From DASQWP01 sp050697555 (GTDB lineage: Bacteria > Actinomycetota > Thermoleophilia > Gaiellales > Gaiellaceae): a DNA stretch of 42,845 nucleotides. A program made the position numbers and the translations under genes. Below the pieces are notes generated by a model. It ran no database searches. It saw only the letters and a list, made by a program, of their open reading frames with translations, and was not told the origin of the DNA. The first letter of the stretch is position 1. Every line of letters starts with the position of its first letter. The DNA lies in assembly GCA_050697555.1 (NCBI GenBank), contig JBOHAD010000015.1, positions 1-42,845 on the forward strand. The letters run 5' to 3'. Below are positions 15,101 through 21,714 of this stretch, one piece after another.

Positions 15101-15841
15101 GTGACCGGGTTCGTCGACGTCCACTCTCACGTCGTGCCCTCGGGGGACGACGGGGCTCAGTCCGTCGAGGACGGCTTCGCCCTCTGCCGGGCCGCGGCCG
15201 AGCGCGGGACGACCGTGCTGTTCGCCACGCCGCACGTCTGGCCGTCTCTGCCGCTCGGCGCGGAACGCGAGGAGCGTGTACGCGCCGCCCACGCCGAGAT
15301 GGCCGAACGCGCCGCCGAGACGGGGCTCGACCTGCGCCTCGGCTGGGAGCTGACGCCCATGCCCGCGCTCCTCGGCGAGGGCATGGGGCGCTACCGGCTC
15401 GGCGACCTGCCCGCCGTCCTCATGGAGGTGCCCTTCCACGGCTCCCTGGGGCTCGCAGAGAGCCTCGCCGAGCACATCGAGGCCGGTGGCTTCACTCCGG
15501 TGATCGCGCACCCGGAGCGGGCGCAGGCGCTGGCCGAGGACGTTTCCGCGGTGGAGCGCCTGCGCCGGCGGGGTCGGCTCCTCCAGGTGAACGCGACGAG
15601 CCTGCTCGGCTACCACGGGCCGGAGATCGAGCTGACCGCCTGGCGTCTCGTCGACGAGGGCCTGGTCGACCTGGTCGCCTCGGACGGCCATCGCTCCTCC
15701 CGACCCCCGTTCCTCGACGACGCCTTCGACCTCGTGCGCGCGCGGGTGGGGGAGAGGGCGACGGCGCTCTTCGACGGACGGGCCCTGCCCGGGCCGGCGC
15801 TAGCGGATCGCGACCGCGTCGATCTCGCGCAGCGACGCTAG
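15101..15841 (+). CDS. PHP-domain phosphatase, CpsB/YwqE tyrosine-phosphatase family
   Basis: A 246-residue metal-dependent PHP enzyme resembling CpsB/CapC/YwqE, which dephosphorylate protein tyrosines, often on capsule-regulating kinases. Metal ligands appear in order: FVDVHSHVVPSGDDG at 4-18, ATPHVWP near 43, the WELTP glutamate near 87, IAHPERA near 135 and ASDGHRSSRP near 193. No tyrosine kinase or polysaccharide gene is adjacent, so its partner is unknown. The end overlaps the convergent sigma gene by 42 nt. The GTG start follows a TAGGGT box, and a TTGTG palindrome pair sits upstream. Confidence 0.85.
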   Translation: MTGFVDVHSHVVPSGDDGAQSVEDGFALCRAAAERGTTVLFATPHVWPSLPLGAEREERVRAAHAEMAERAAETGLDLRLGWELTPMPALLGEGMGRYRLGDLPAVLMEVPFHGSLGLAESLAEHIEAGGFTPVIAHPERAQALAEDVSAVERLRRRGRLLQVNATSLLGYHGPEIELTAWRLVDEGLVDLVASDGHRSSRPPFLDDAFDLVRARVGERATALFDGRALPGPALADRDRVDLAQRR

Positions 15842-16864
15842 GCGCGAGAGCGATTCGATCTCGATCTGGCGGACGCGCTCGCGCGTGATCCCGAGCCGGC
15901 GGCCGATGTGCTCGAGCGTGTGCGGCTCCTCGCCGCGGAGGCCGTAGCGAAGCTCGAGGACGCGCCGGTCGCGTTCCGGGAGGGACTCGAGGGCCCGGTC
16001 GAGCGCCTCCTTCTGGAGCCGCCGCTCGGTCACCTCGTCGGGGAGCGGGTCGTCCCCCGCGACGAGATCGCCGAAGACGGCGTCCTCCTGCTCGCCGATC
16101 GGCTGGTCGAGGCTCGTGGAGGCCCGCGCGGCGGCGCGCACCTCGATCGCCTGCTGGAGCGGCAGGCCCGCCTCGTCCGCGATCTCGTCCAGGGAGGGCT
16201 CGCGCGCGAGCTGCGTCCAGAGATGCCGCTCGGCGCGGTGCATCTTCTGCATGCGCTCGACCACGTGCACGGGCACGCGGATAGTCCGCGCCTTGTCGGC
16301 GATCGCCCGCGCGACCGCCTGGCGGATCCACCAGGTCGCGTAGGTGGAGAACTTGAGACCGCGCTGCCACTCGAACTTCTCGACGGCGCGGATGAGCCCG
16401 AACATGCCCTCCTGGATCAGGTCGAGGAACGGCAGGCCCTGGTTGCGGTAGTTCTTGGCGATCGAGACGACGAGGCGGAGGTTGCACTCGATCATGCGCT
16501 TCTTGGCCTCCATGTCACCCCGCTCGATCCGCTTGGAGAGCTCGACCTCGTCCGCCGCCGTGAGGAGCGGATGGCGGCCGATCTCGCGGAGGAAGAGCTG
16601 GAGCGCGTCCGTCGTCGTCTCGAGGACCTCGGTGCCGCGAATCGGGGTGGCCGGCTCCCGCGCGGGCTCCTTCTGGCGGTCGACGACCTCGATGCCGCGC
16701 TCCTCGAGCTCCTTGTGGAGCTGCTCCACGTCGGCGGGGTCGACGTCGAGGAGCTCGATCGCCTCCTGGAGCTCGAGCGCCTCGATGAAGCCCGCGCTCT
16801 CGGCGCGCTCGAGAAGCAGCTGGAGGTCGTCGTGTTGAGGGACGATCGCGGGGTCGTCGGCCAT
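15800..16864 (-). CDS. rpoD: RNA polymerase sigma factor RpoD (principal type)
   Basis: A 354-residue primary-type sigma factor. A partial region 1.1 (LLLERAESAGFIEALELQEAIELL) is followed by region 1.2 (TDALQLFLREIGRHPLLTAADE), region 2 (MIECNLRLVVSIAKNYRNQGLPFLDLIQEG, FEWQRGLKFSTYATWWIRQAVARAI), region 3 (RTIRVPVHVVERM) and region 4 (RDRRVLELRYGLRGEEPHTLEHIGRRLGITRERVRQIE). The region 1.1-like part makes it the likelier principal sigma of the two here. Its promoter is a strong TTGACA-N16-TAGGGT about 70 nt upstream. Confidence 0.93.
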   Translation of the reverse strand: MADDPAIVPQHDDLQLLLERAESAGFIEALELQEAIELLDVDPADVEQLHKELEERGIEVVDRQKEPAREPATPIRGTEVLETTTDALQLFLREIGRHPLLTAADEVELSKRIERGDMEAKKRMIECNLRLVVSIAKNYRNQGLPFLDLIQEGMFGLIRAVEKFEWQRGLKFSTYATWWIRQAVARAIADKARTIRVPVHVVERMQKMHRAERHLWTQLAREPSLDEIADEAGLPLQQAIEVRAAARASTSLDQPIGEQEDAVFGDLVAGDDPLPDEVTERRLQKEALDRALESLPERDRRVLELRYGLRGEEPHTLEHIGRRLGITRERVRQIEIESLSRLASLREIDAVAIR

Positions 16865-16936
16865 TCAGGCGAGAGTCACGGGCGATTCGGGACCATTGAA
16901 AGGGGGGAGAGAGCCTCCCGGTTGCGTGCCGCGCTT

Positions 16937-16964
16937 ACCCTACCCGTCCCGCCGCCCGTGTCAA
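16937..16964 (-). promoter_or_regulatory. Promoter of the rpoD-type gene
   Basis: On the minus strand TTGACA (16964-16959), 16 nt, TAGGGT (16942-16937). This is the best -35/-10 match seen in the window and predicts a leader of roughly 65 nt. Confidence 0.7.
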
Positions 16965-16976
16965 ACCTGAACCGCG

Positions 16977-17909
16977 CTACTCGACGAGCGAGAGCGCCCG
17001 GGCGCCGAAATCCGGGGAGCCGGCGCTCTGGCTGCCGATGCCCTCCCAGACGACCTTGGTGAAGCGCCCGTTGAGCTTGTTCTTCTTCGAGCCCTGGATC
17101 TCGTAGCTCGTGATCACGTAGCCGGCCCAGCCGACCACCTCGTACTCGAAGTTCGCGCCGCCGCCGCGCGTGCCCCGGTAGACGGGGAAGAGCATCTCAG
17201 TGTCGAGACGGTTGTCGAGCGCGTTCTTCACGTGGCTCGAGTTGAACTTGGCGCCGGGGTCGGAGTAGTACCACCCGAGCGGCATGTACCCCTCGTAGCC
17301 CCGCTCGATCCAGTCGGCGAGGATCGGAGGGCCCGTGCCGCCGTGCGAGCCGTCGATGTTGATGAGGCGGAACGCGCCGGGGCCCACCTTCTCGAGCTCG
17401 AGATCCGTGTCCACGCCGAAGCACAGGCACTGGAGCATCGGGTGCTGCTCGTCCACGCCGAAGGGCGCCGCCCAGCGGGCCTCTTCGAGCGGGCTCGTGC
17501 GAGCCTTGGCGCGGGCCTGCACCTGGACCTCGTCGATCCCGAAGAGCTTCGTGAAGAAGGCGGGGGCGGGCCGCGCGCCGGTCACGAGAATCGGGTCGTC
17601 CGGGAGCAGCTCGGTCTGGATGCTGACGGACTCGACGCCGCCGCCGTTCTTCTCCGCGTACTCGAGGGCGAGGCTGTTGGCGACGGCGGCGTCCCCGGGA
17701 AGCGCCTGTGCCCCGGCGAGCGCCGCCGCATCGACCGTGCTCTGAAGCGCGCGGTCGGCGCGGTACCAGGAGCCGACGTCGAGCACGGCTGCGCACATCC
17801 CGAGCAGGACGCCGAGGACGAGCACCGTGAGGACGGCGACCTGTCCGGCGTGGCGGTCGGCCGTGGGAGGGGCGGCGGGCGGCGACATCGTGAAGCCTGT
17901 GCCAGGCAT
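16977..17909 (-). CDS. TadE/TadG-like (Tad domain) secreted protein
   Basis: A 310-residue protein with the N-terminal membrane anchor of Flp-pilus Tad proteins: HAGQVAVLTVLVLGVLLGMC, then AAVLDVGSWYRADRALQSTVDAAALAGAQALPG. That pattern is typical of pseudopilin-like TadG/TadE or related surface proteins. The rest looks extracellular. Two close cysteines occur (QCLCFG). ATG 17909 is preferred over the TTG at 17933 because gaagggag precedes it. No other tad genes are present here, so the assembly system must be elsewhere. Confidence 0.75.
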   Translation of the reverse strand: MPGTGFTMSPPAAPPTADRHAGQVAVLTVLVLGVLLGMCAAVLDVGSWYRADRALQSTVDAAALAGAQALPGDAAVANSLALEYAEKNGGGVESVSIQTELLPDDPILVTGARPAPAFFTKLFGIDEVQVQARAKARTSPLEEARWAAPFGVDEQHPMLQCLCFGVDTDLELEKVGPGAFRLINIDGSHGGTGPPILADWIERGYEGYMPLGWYYSDPGAKFNSSHVKNALDNRLDTEMLFPVYRGTRGGGANFEYEVVGWAGYVITSYEIQGSKKNKLNGRFTKVVWEGIGSQSAGSPDFGARALSLVE

Positions 17910-17967
17910 CGGCAAACTCCCTTCAAGAGCCAATCCCCCAGGCGGGGAGACGCTCAGAGGTTTACGC

Positions 17968-18405
17968 TCAGTCGCTCCGCGCCCAGGGGCCGACGCCGCC
18001 GACGCGTTCAGGCGTGATCCGGAGCGTCCAGCCGGCCGGCGGGTCGGGCATGGGCGGAAAGACCACGTCGGGCCCGAGGTAGGTGTAGGCGAGGCGCTGG
18101 AGAAGCTCGGCGCCGCCGCCGTCCTCGATGCGGGCGCGCCCGTGCACGACGAGGTACTCCCTGAGCCCGTGCGGGTTGACCACCGGTGTCTCCAGGGAGA
18201 GCGTCACCCGCGGGTCGCGCCGAGCGTTGCGAAGCTTCTGCTGCGGGCGCAGGTGGCCGGAGACGATCTCGTCGCCGTCGAGCCCGACCCAGATGCACGT
18301 CACCTGCGGGCTGCCGTCCGGGTTGAGCGTGACGAGGTGGGCGACGGCATCGGACTCGAGCACGGCGCGGGCGCTCTCCGGCAGCGTGGCCATGGCGTCG
18401 CCCAT
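17968..18405 (-). CDS. PPOX-class (pyridoxamine oxidase-like) flavin/F420-dependent protein
   Basis: A 145-residue split-barrel protein related to the Rv1155 group, which bind FMN or coenzyme F420. Landmarks are AHLVTLNPDGSPQVTCIWVG, VSGHLRPQQKLRNARRDPRVTLSLE and YLVVHGRARIEDGGG. Substrate and cofactor cannot be settled from sequence; in actinobacteria of this group F420 is common. A second ATG four codons in is an alternative start. Confidence 0.82.
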   Translation of the reverse strand: MGDAMATLPESARAVLESDAVAHLVTLNPDGSPQVTCIWVGLDGDEIVSGHLRPQQKLRNARRDPRVTLSLETPVVNPHGLREYLVVHGRARIEDGGGAELLQRLAYTYLGPDVVFPPMPDPPAGWTLRITPERVGGVGPWARSD

Positions 18406-18439
18406 TCTGCAGGATCGAGCCGACGCACGAGAAGGGGCG

Positions 18440-18665
18440 TTATGTCAAGTCGGCGCTCGCGCGGGCGGTGACCGGCCCTTCGGCGCTCGGTCGCTTCCTC
18501 CCCACGAAGAGGAGAAGCGCCGCGAGCACGGTCGTGAAGGCCGATGCGGGCGGGCATCTCGACCCCGGCCGCGGCCACGATCCAGACGAGGATGATCGTG
18601 AGCGAGCCGGCGAGAGTCGCCATCGTCGCGTTGGGGTTCTGCTGAACGGCGTTGGGAAGCTGCAT
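18440..18665 (-). pseudogene. Small two-helix membrane protein gene with a frameshift
   Basis: The ATG at 18665 has an excellent ribosome site (aggagggagatcc). The first frame encodes MQLPNAVQQNPN and a membrane helix LTIILVWIVAAAGVEMP. Near 18540-18555 the frame breaks, and a second hydrophobic segment, AFTTVLAALLLFVGRKRP, continues in another frame to TAA at 18442-18440. Joining the frames gives a plausible protein of about 74 residues, so this is either an indel in the genome or a sequence error. The first frame alone runs on as an arginine-rich tail over the PPOX gene. Confidence 0.55.
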
Positions 18666-18731
18666 GGATCTCCCTCCTTTCTGTCCGCACGACGGACGAG
18701 CGCCCCCGCGTCTTTCCCCGCGATCCCGCTC

Positions 18732-19289
18732 TCAGCCCGTAACGGGCAGGCCCAGGAAGCGGGCCGCCTCCTCCACCACGTCGTCGCCGAGCTCGAGCGA
18801 GCGCACGTCTTCCACCTCGAGCGAGCCTGCTGCGCGGTCGAAGAGCGTCACGTTCGGCCACTGAGACTCGAGCGTCGACCACCAGCGCACGCCAGAAGCC
18901 GTGGGACGGCGCTGGAAGAGGGCCGCGGCATCCGCCTGCGTCCGGGACCGCTCCCCGGTAGCGACGAGCGAGGGCCGCAGCCCTTCACCGGCGAGGACGC
19001 GCGGCTCGTCCAGGTCGACGATCGGGGCCTCATCCGGGAGCGCGAGAGCCGCGAGCGCGAGCGGGAGGCCCTGGCTCCGCAGGTCACCGGTCTCGAGCCG
19101 GTTGCCGCGAAGGCCCTGAAGGCGCTCGACGACGCACGAGATCGGCGCCTCCGTCGTGTAGAGGCAGCCGTAGAGCTCGGGATTGTCGTGCCGGCCGGAC
19201 CCTTGCAGCATCCGGGGAAACCAGGCAGCGCCGCCCCGAGCCGAATCCGCCACCCCCGCATCCCAGGGGAAGCAGCGGTACAACCTCAC
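18732..19289 (-). CDS. RES-domain toxin of an Xre-RES module
   Basis: A 185-residue RES protein. Characterised members degrade NAD+ or ADP-ribosylate targets and arrest growth. The N-terminus VRLYRCFPWDAG carries the RES arginine; GSGRHDNPELYGCLYTTEAPISCVVERLQ holds the tyrosine/glutamate region, and TLFDRAAGSLEVEDV the late serine segment. The GTG start overlaps the antitoxin stop as GTGA, so the toxin is made after the antitoxin by coupled translation. Longer upstream starts exist but would run deep into the antitoxin gene. The short inverted repeat gcccgt-a-acgggc (18736-18748) lies at the stop. Confidence 0.85.
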   Translation of the reverse strand: MRLYRCFPWDAGVADSARGGAAWFPRMLQGSGRHDNPELYGCLYTTEAPISCVVERLQGLRGNRLETGDLRSQGLPLALAALALPDEAPIVDLDEPRVLAGEGLRPSLVATGERSRTQADAAALFQRRPTASGVRWWSTLESQWPNVTLFDRAAGSLEVEDVRSLELGDDVVEEAARFLGLPVTG

Positions 19290-19618
19290 GCGTACGAGCC
19301 GGCCCGTTCCTGCTGGAGGGCCGCAAGCAGGTCCATCGTCTCTCCCCTGCGGATGACGTCGATCGGACGTCGGTTGCGCAAGTGAGCGTTGACGCCGAAG
19401 AGCCACTTCTCCGCCGTGGAGGGCTCGTAGAGGCGCAGAAGAGACGACATCACGAGCTCGAGGAGGTCGAGCCGCTCGGCGTTGTCGGGATCGATGCCCC
19501 TCCCCTGCTTCCAGCGGCTGATCTGGGCGGGACTGACGCCCAGAGCGTCGGCGAGCCGCCGCTGCGAGCGGAAGTCGTGGGCGAGGGCCTCGACCTTGAG
19601 CGCGGGAGCGACGGGCAC
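19286..19618 (-). CDS. Xre/MbcA/ParS-type antitoxin
   Basis: A 110-residue antitoxin paired with the RES toxin. An N-terminal helix-turn-helix (DFRSQRRLADALGVSPAQISRWKQGRG, about 15-41) is followed by the DUF2384-like toxin-binding domain (LLRLYEPSTAEKWLFGVNAHLRNRRPIDVI, about 60-90). Members bind the toxin active site and repress their own operon. The GTG follows TAAGAT by 9 nt, and a perfect 7-bp inverted repeat lies just upstream, the likely autoregulatory operator. Confidence 0.87.
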   Translation of the reverse strand: MPVAPALKVEALAHDFRSQRRLADALGVSPAQISRWKQGRGIDPDNAERLDLLELVMSSLLRLYEPSTAEKWLFGVNAHLRNRRPIDVIRRGETMDLLAALQQERAGSYA

Positions 19619-19627
19619 AGACCTCAG

Positions 19628-19653
19628 ATCTTAGCGCAACGAAAAGCGTTGCG
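19628..19653 (-). promoter_or_regulatory. Toxin-antitoxin promoter and operator
   Basis: On the minus strand TAAGAT (19633-19628) is the -10 box. Immediately upstream, in the spacer, is the perfect inverted repeat cgcaacg-N5-cgttgcg (19635-19653), suited to binding by the Xre helix-turn-helix dimer. Confidence 0.6.
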
Positions 19654-19670
19654 TGCTTCTCGAATCGCTC

Positions 19671-19699
19671 TTGCGGCGCAGCGTTCGAGCGAATACGGT
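19671..19699 (+). promoter_or_regulatory. Promoter of the GHL15-like gene
   Basis: TTGCGG (19671-19676), 17 nt, TACGGT (19694-19699). Transcription would begin a few bases before ATG 19712, giving a very short leader. It is divergent from the toxin-antitoxin promoter 40 bp away. Confidence 0.5.
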
Positions 19700-19711
19700 G
19701 CCGTGGCCCCG

Positions 19712-20908
19712 ATGCTGCTCGAGCCTCTCGATCCGAACGAACGATTTCATGCCAGACGCCGACAGGCTCGCCGCCGGAGGACGATCCGGCGGGTCGGGGC
19801 GCTCGCGGTCGTCGCGCTGAGCGCAGCGGCGATCGCTCTCGGCGCGAGCTTCATCCAGCGCGGCAGCGGCAACACGTCGACCTCGAGCGACGTGCCGCGC
19901 TCGACCGGCTCCGACGCGCCCGCGCCGCCGCCCAAGCCGGAGCCGCGACCCCTCCCGGCCGAGATCCGGGGCGTCCACGTGACCATGGCGCTCGCGTCCC
20001 TCGACGGCAAGCTCGAGGAGTACTACGACCTCAGCGGCGAGGGTCTGAACACGATCCAGCTCGACGTGAAGGACGAGAACGGCGAGGTCGCCTTCAACCG
20101 CCCGCGCGTCCCCCTGGCGGAGAGGGTCGGCGCGTCCCGCAACTACTACGACCCCCGCCGGGTCGCCCGCGACGTCCGGAAGCGCGGCCTCTACCTGATC
20201 GGCCGGATCGTAGTCTTCCAGGACCCGTTCCTCGCCGAGGAGCGGCCTGCCCTGGCGATCCGCAGGGAGGGAGGCGGGGTCTGGACGACTGCCGCGGGCC
20301 TCGCCTGGAGCAACCCGTACGACGAGCGCGTCTGGAAGTACAACCTCGACGTCGCCGAGGCGGCCGTCGAGGCGGGCTTCGACGAGATCATGTTCGATTA
20401 CGTCCGCTTCCCGACCGACGGCGACGTTTCGACTGTCGTGTACGAGGGCCGCAGGCGCGAGCACAGAAGCGCGACGATCTCCCGCTTCCTCGACTACGCT
20501 CGCGGGCGTCTCGAACCCCTCGGGGCACGGGTTTCGGCCGCTGTCTTCGGGCTGAGCGCGACGCGCGAGATGGGGATCGGCCAGCGCCCGCGCCGCCTCG
20601 CCAGATACCTCGACGCCATCTACCCGATGGTCTATCCCTCCCACTACGGGGCCGGCGAGTTCAGCCTGGACGACCCGAACGCGGTTCCGGGCATCACGGT
20701 CGCCCGCTCCCTCAGGGACTTCCGCCGGGCGCTTCGAGGCCGGGACACGCTTCTCGTCCCCTGGCTCCAGGACTTCACGCTCGGCCGCGAGTACGCGCTC
20801 GAGGACGTCCGGGCGCAGGTACGGGCCGCTCGCGACCTCGGCTCGAAGGGTTTCCTCCTCTGGAACGCCGCCGGTGTCTACACACCCGGCTCGCTCGCGG
20901 GAACGTAG
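19712..20908 (+). CDS. Putative glycoside hydrolase (DUF4015/GHL15-like), membrane-anchored
   Basis: A 398-residue protein. An arginine-rich N-terminus precedes one membrane helix (VGALAVVALSAAAIALGASFI, about 28-48), then a Ser/Pro-rich linker and a TIM-barrel domain: EIRGVHVTMALASL, GLNTIQLDVKDENGEV, RKRGLYLIGRIVVFQDPFLAEERP, WSNPYDERVWKYNLDVAEAA, GFDEIMFDYVRFPTDG, DAIYPMVYPSHYGAG and GFLLWNAAGVYTPG. The pattern matches the putative glycoside hydrolases of the DUF4015 group, which lack a settled substrate. It probably acts outside the membrane on cell-wall or external glycan. GTG 19703 is an alternative start but lies only 3 nt from the -10 box. Confidence 0.85.
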   Translation: MLLEPLDPNERFHARRRQARRRRTIRRVGALAVVALSAAAIALGASFIQRGSGNTSTSSDVPRSTGSDAPAPPPKPEPRPLPAEIRGVHVTMALASLDGKLEEYYDLSGEGLNTIQLDVKDENGEVAFNRPRVPLAERVGASRNYYDPRRVARDVRKRGLYLIGRIVVFQDPFLAEERPALAIRREGGGVWTTAAGLAWSNPYDERVWKYNLDVAEAAVEAGFDEIMFDYVRFPTDGDVSTVVYEGRRREHRSATISRFLDYARGRLEPLGARVSAAVFGLSATREMGIGQRPRRLARYLDAIYPMVYPSHYGAGEFSLDDPNAVPGITVARSLRDFRRALRGRDTLLVPWLQDFTLGREYALEDVRAQVRAARDLGSKGFLLWNAAGVYTPGSLAGT

Positions 20909-21010
20909 TCGCCACGCCACGTTCCACAGGGCTGCCCACAACCCGGCCGCCAACCTGTGGAAGATGTGGAAAACTAAACTTTTCGCAAAGTGCATAGATC
21001 ATGTTGAACG
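20909..21010. other. AT-rich intergenic stretch with TGTGGAA motifs
   Basis: Between the GHL15-like gene and the small RNA promoter, roughly 20955-21005 is much richer in A and T than its surroundings. It holds TGTGGAA twice (within 20955-20971) and a reverse copy ttccaca at about 20922. TGTGGAAAA differs from the DnaA-box consensus TGTGGATAA at one base. There is no nearby dnaA, rpmH or gidB, so a replication origin is not supported. Confidence 0.25.
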
Positions 21011-21015
21011 GGTCC

Positions 21016-21044
21016 TTGCACTCCCCCAGGGGGCCGTCTAGATT
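21016..21044 (+). promoter_or_regulatory. Promoter of the candidate small RNA
   Basis: TTGCAC (21016-21021), exactly 17 nt, TAGATT (21039-21044). This is a well-spaced sigma-70 promoter whose start site would fall near 21051, at the first hairpin of the proposed RNA. Confidence 0.6.
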
Positions 21045-21050
21045 CCCCCC

Positions 21051-21163
21051 TGCGTCGAGCACGGAACGCAAGTAGGTTGAAGCCCCACCGGGGAACCGTA
21101 GGCGGAAGCCGAAAGTTCGCCGGAGAGGTGGACGAAAGCGTCACCGGCTCGGCGAATTTTTTT
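21051..21163 (+). ncRNA. Candidate structured small RNA of about 113 nt
   Basis: Between a good promoter and a poly-T terminator lie four nested or successive helices. They are tgcgt/acgca (21051-21055, 21066-21070); ggtt with cccc closed by gggg and aacc (21075-21097); ggc-ggaa-gcc (21101-21110); and the terminator stem. Unpaired linkers are A- and G-rich (gaaag, ggaa, aaag loops), as in folded RNAs. No open reading frame fits. I could not match it to tmRNA, SRP RNA, RNase P RNA, 6S RNA or a riboswitch core I know. It may be independent or an attenuating leader for the small membrane protein gene 12 nt downstream. Confidence 0.55.
21116..21163 (+). terminator. Intrinsic terminator of the small RNA
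   Basis: ttcgccg (21116-21122) pairs with cggcgaa (21150-21156), enclosing a second hairpin (gacg-aaag-cgtc extended by ggt/acc), and is followed at once by seven T residues (21157-21163). It is the only classical intrinsic terminator I find in the window. Confidence 0.75.
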
Positions 21164-21174
21164 GGTCCAGTAGA

Positions 21175-21387
21175 GTGGCGCCGGCCGTGCAGCTCCCCCC
21201 GCGTCCCCCCGCGTTCAGCCCCGGATTCACGTCGTTTCTCTGGGGGCTCGGCCTCGGGCTCTACATCTGGATCGGCCTGCTCGCGGTCGGCGTCGGGGGC
21301 GGCTCGGCCTTTCTCTTCGGCCTCGTCCTGGGCGTGCTCATCTTCTTCTTCGTCCGCCTGCGCGGCGAGGATCAGCTGCGGCGCTGA
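21175..21387 (+). CDS. Small membrane protein, unknown function
   Basis: A 70-residue protein with a proline-rich N-terminus and two hydrophobic segments (FLWGLGLGLYIWIGLLAVGVGGG and AFLFGLVLGVLIFFFVRLRG), ending in charged residues. The GTG start is 12 nt after the terminator T-tract of the upstream RNA, so expression may depend on read-through. No ribosome-binding site is obvious. I do not recognise a family. Confidence 0.65.
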   Translation: MAPAVQLPPRPPAFSPGFTSFLWGLGLGLYIWIGLLAVGVGGGSAFLFGLVLGVLIFFFVRLRGEDQLRR

Positions 21388-21393
21388 GCGAAA

Positions 21394-21597
21394 CTAGAGC
21401 GCGAAGGCGGGTCGGCGGTCGGCGACGGCCGCGAGGGCGAAAACGAGGAGCGCCGCCAGGTCGGGTCCGAGCTCGCTCTCGAGCCGAGCTCGCGCGCTCG
21501 GGCGGTCGCACGCGGCCAGGCGCTCGAAAGCGGCGCAGTCGTCGAGGAGACGGGGCGCCCCCCGGCGCCGGACCTGCTGGGACGATGCGGCGTCCAT
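21394..21597 (-). CDS. Small hypothetical protein
   Basis: A 67-residue reading frame with GC-rich third codon positions like neighbouring genes and a single hydrophobic stretch (LAALLVFALAAVA). GATACT on the minus strand lies about 10 nt before the ATG as a possible -10 box. It has no recognisable family and could be a chance frame, but nothing else occupies this interval. Confidence 0.45.
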   Translation of the reverse strand: MDAASSQQVRRRGAPRLLDDCAAFERLAACDRPSARARLESELGPDLAALLVFALAAVADRRPAFAL

Positions 21598-21655
21598 GGC
21601 CGTCTTGAGTATCGGCGCCCGCGGCCCGGCCGCCCGATCCCTTGCGCGAGTGAAC

Positions 21656-21686
21656 GACGACGGGGGCCCCGGCGGCCCCCGTCGTC
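21656..21686. terminator. 13-bp perfect hairpin between minus-strand genes
   Basis: gacgacgggggcc (21656-21668) and its exact complement (21674-21686) enclose 5 nt. It sits 29 nt beyond the stop of the gene ending at 21715 and probably ends that transcript, although no T-run follows on either strand. Confidence 0.6.
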
Positions 21687-21714
21687 ATGGGCGATTTCCG
21701 CTGCGAACCGCGCG

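Noticed and set aside
20909..21010. Chromosomal replication origin
   Set aside because: DnaA-box-like motifs are few and imperfect, and no origin-linked genes (dnaA, dnaN, rpmH, rnpA) are nearby.
21051..21163. SRP RNA, tmRNA or a c-di-GMP riboswitch for the RNA at 21.05 kb
   Set aside because: None of the conserved cores (GGAAGCAGC loop, tmRNA ends, or the GEMM core) can be found in it.
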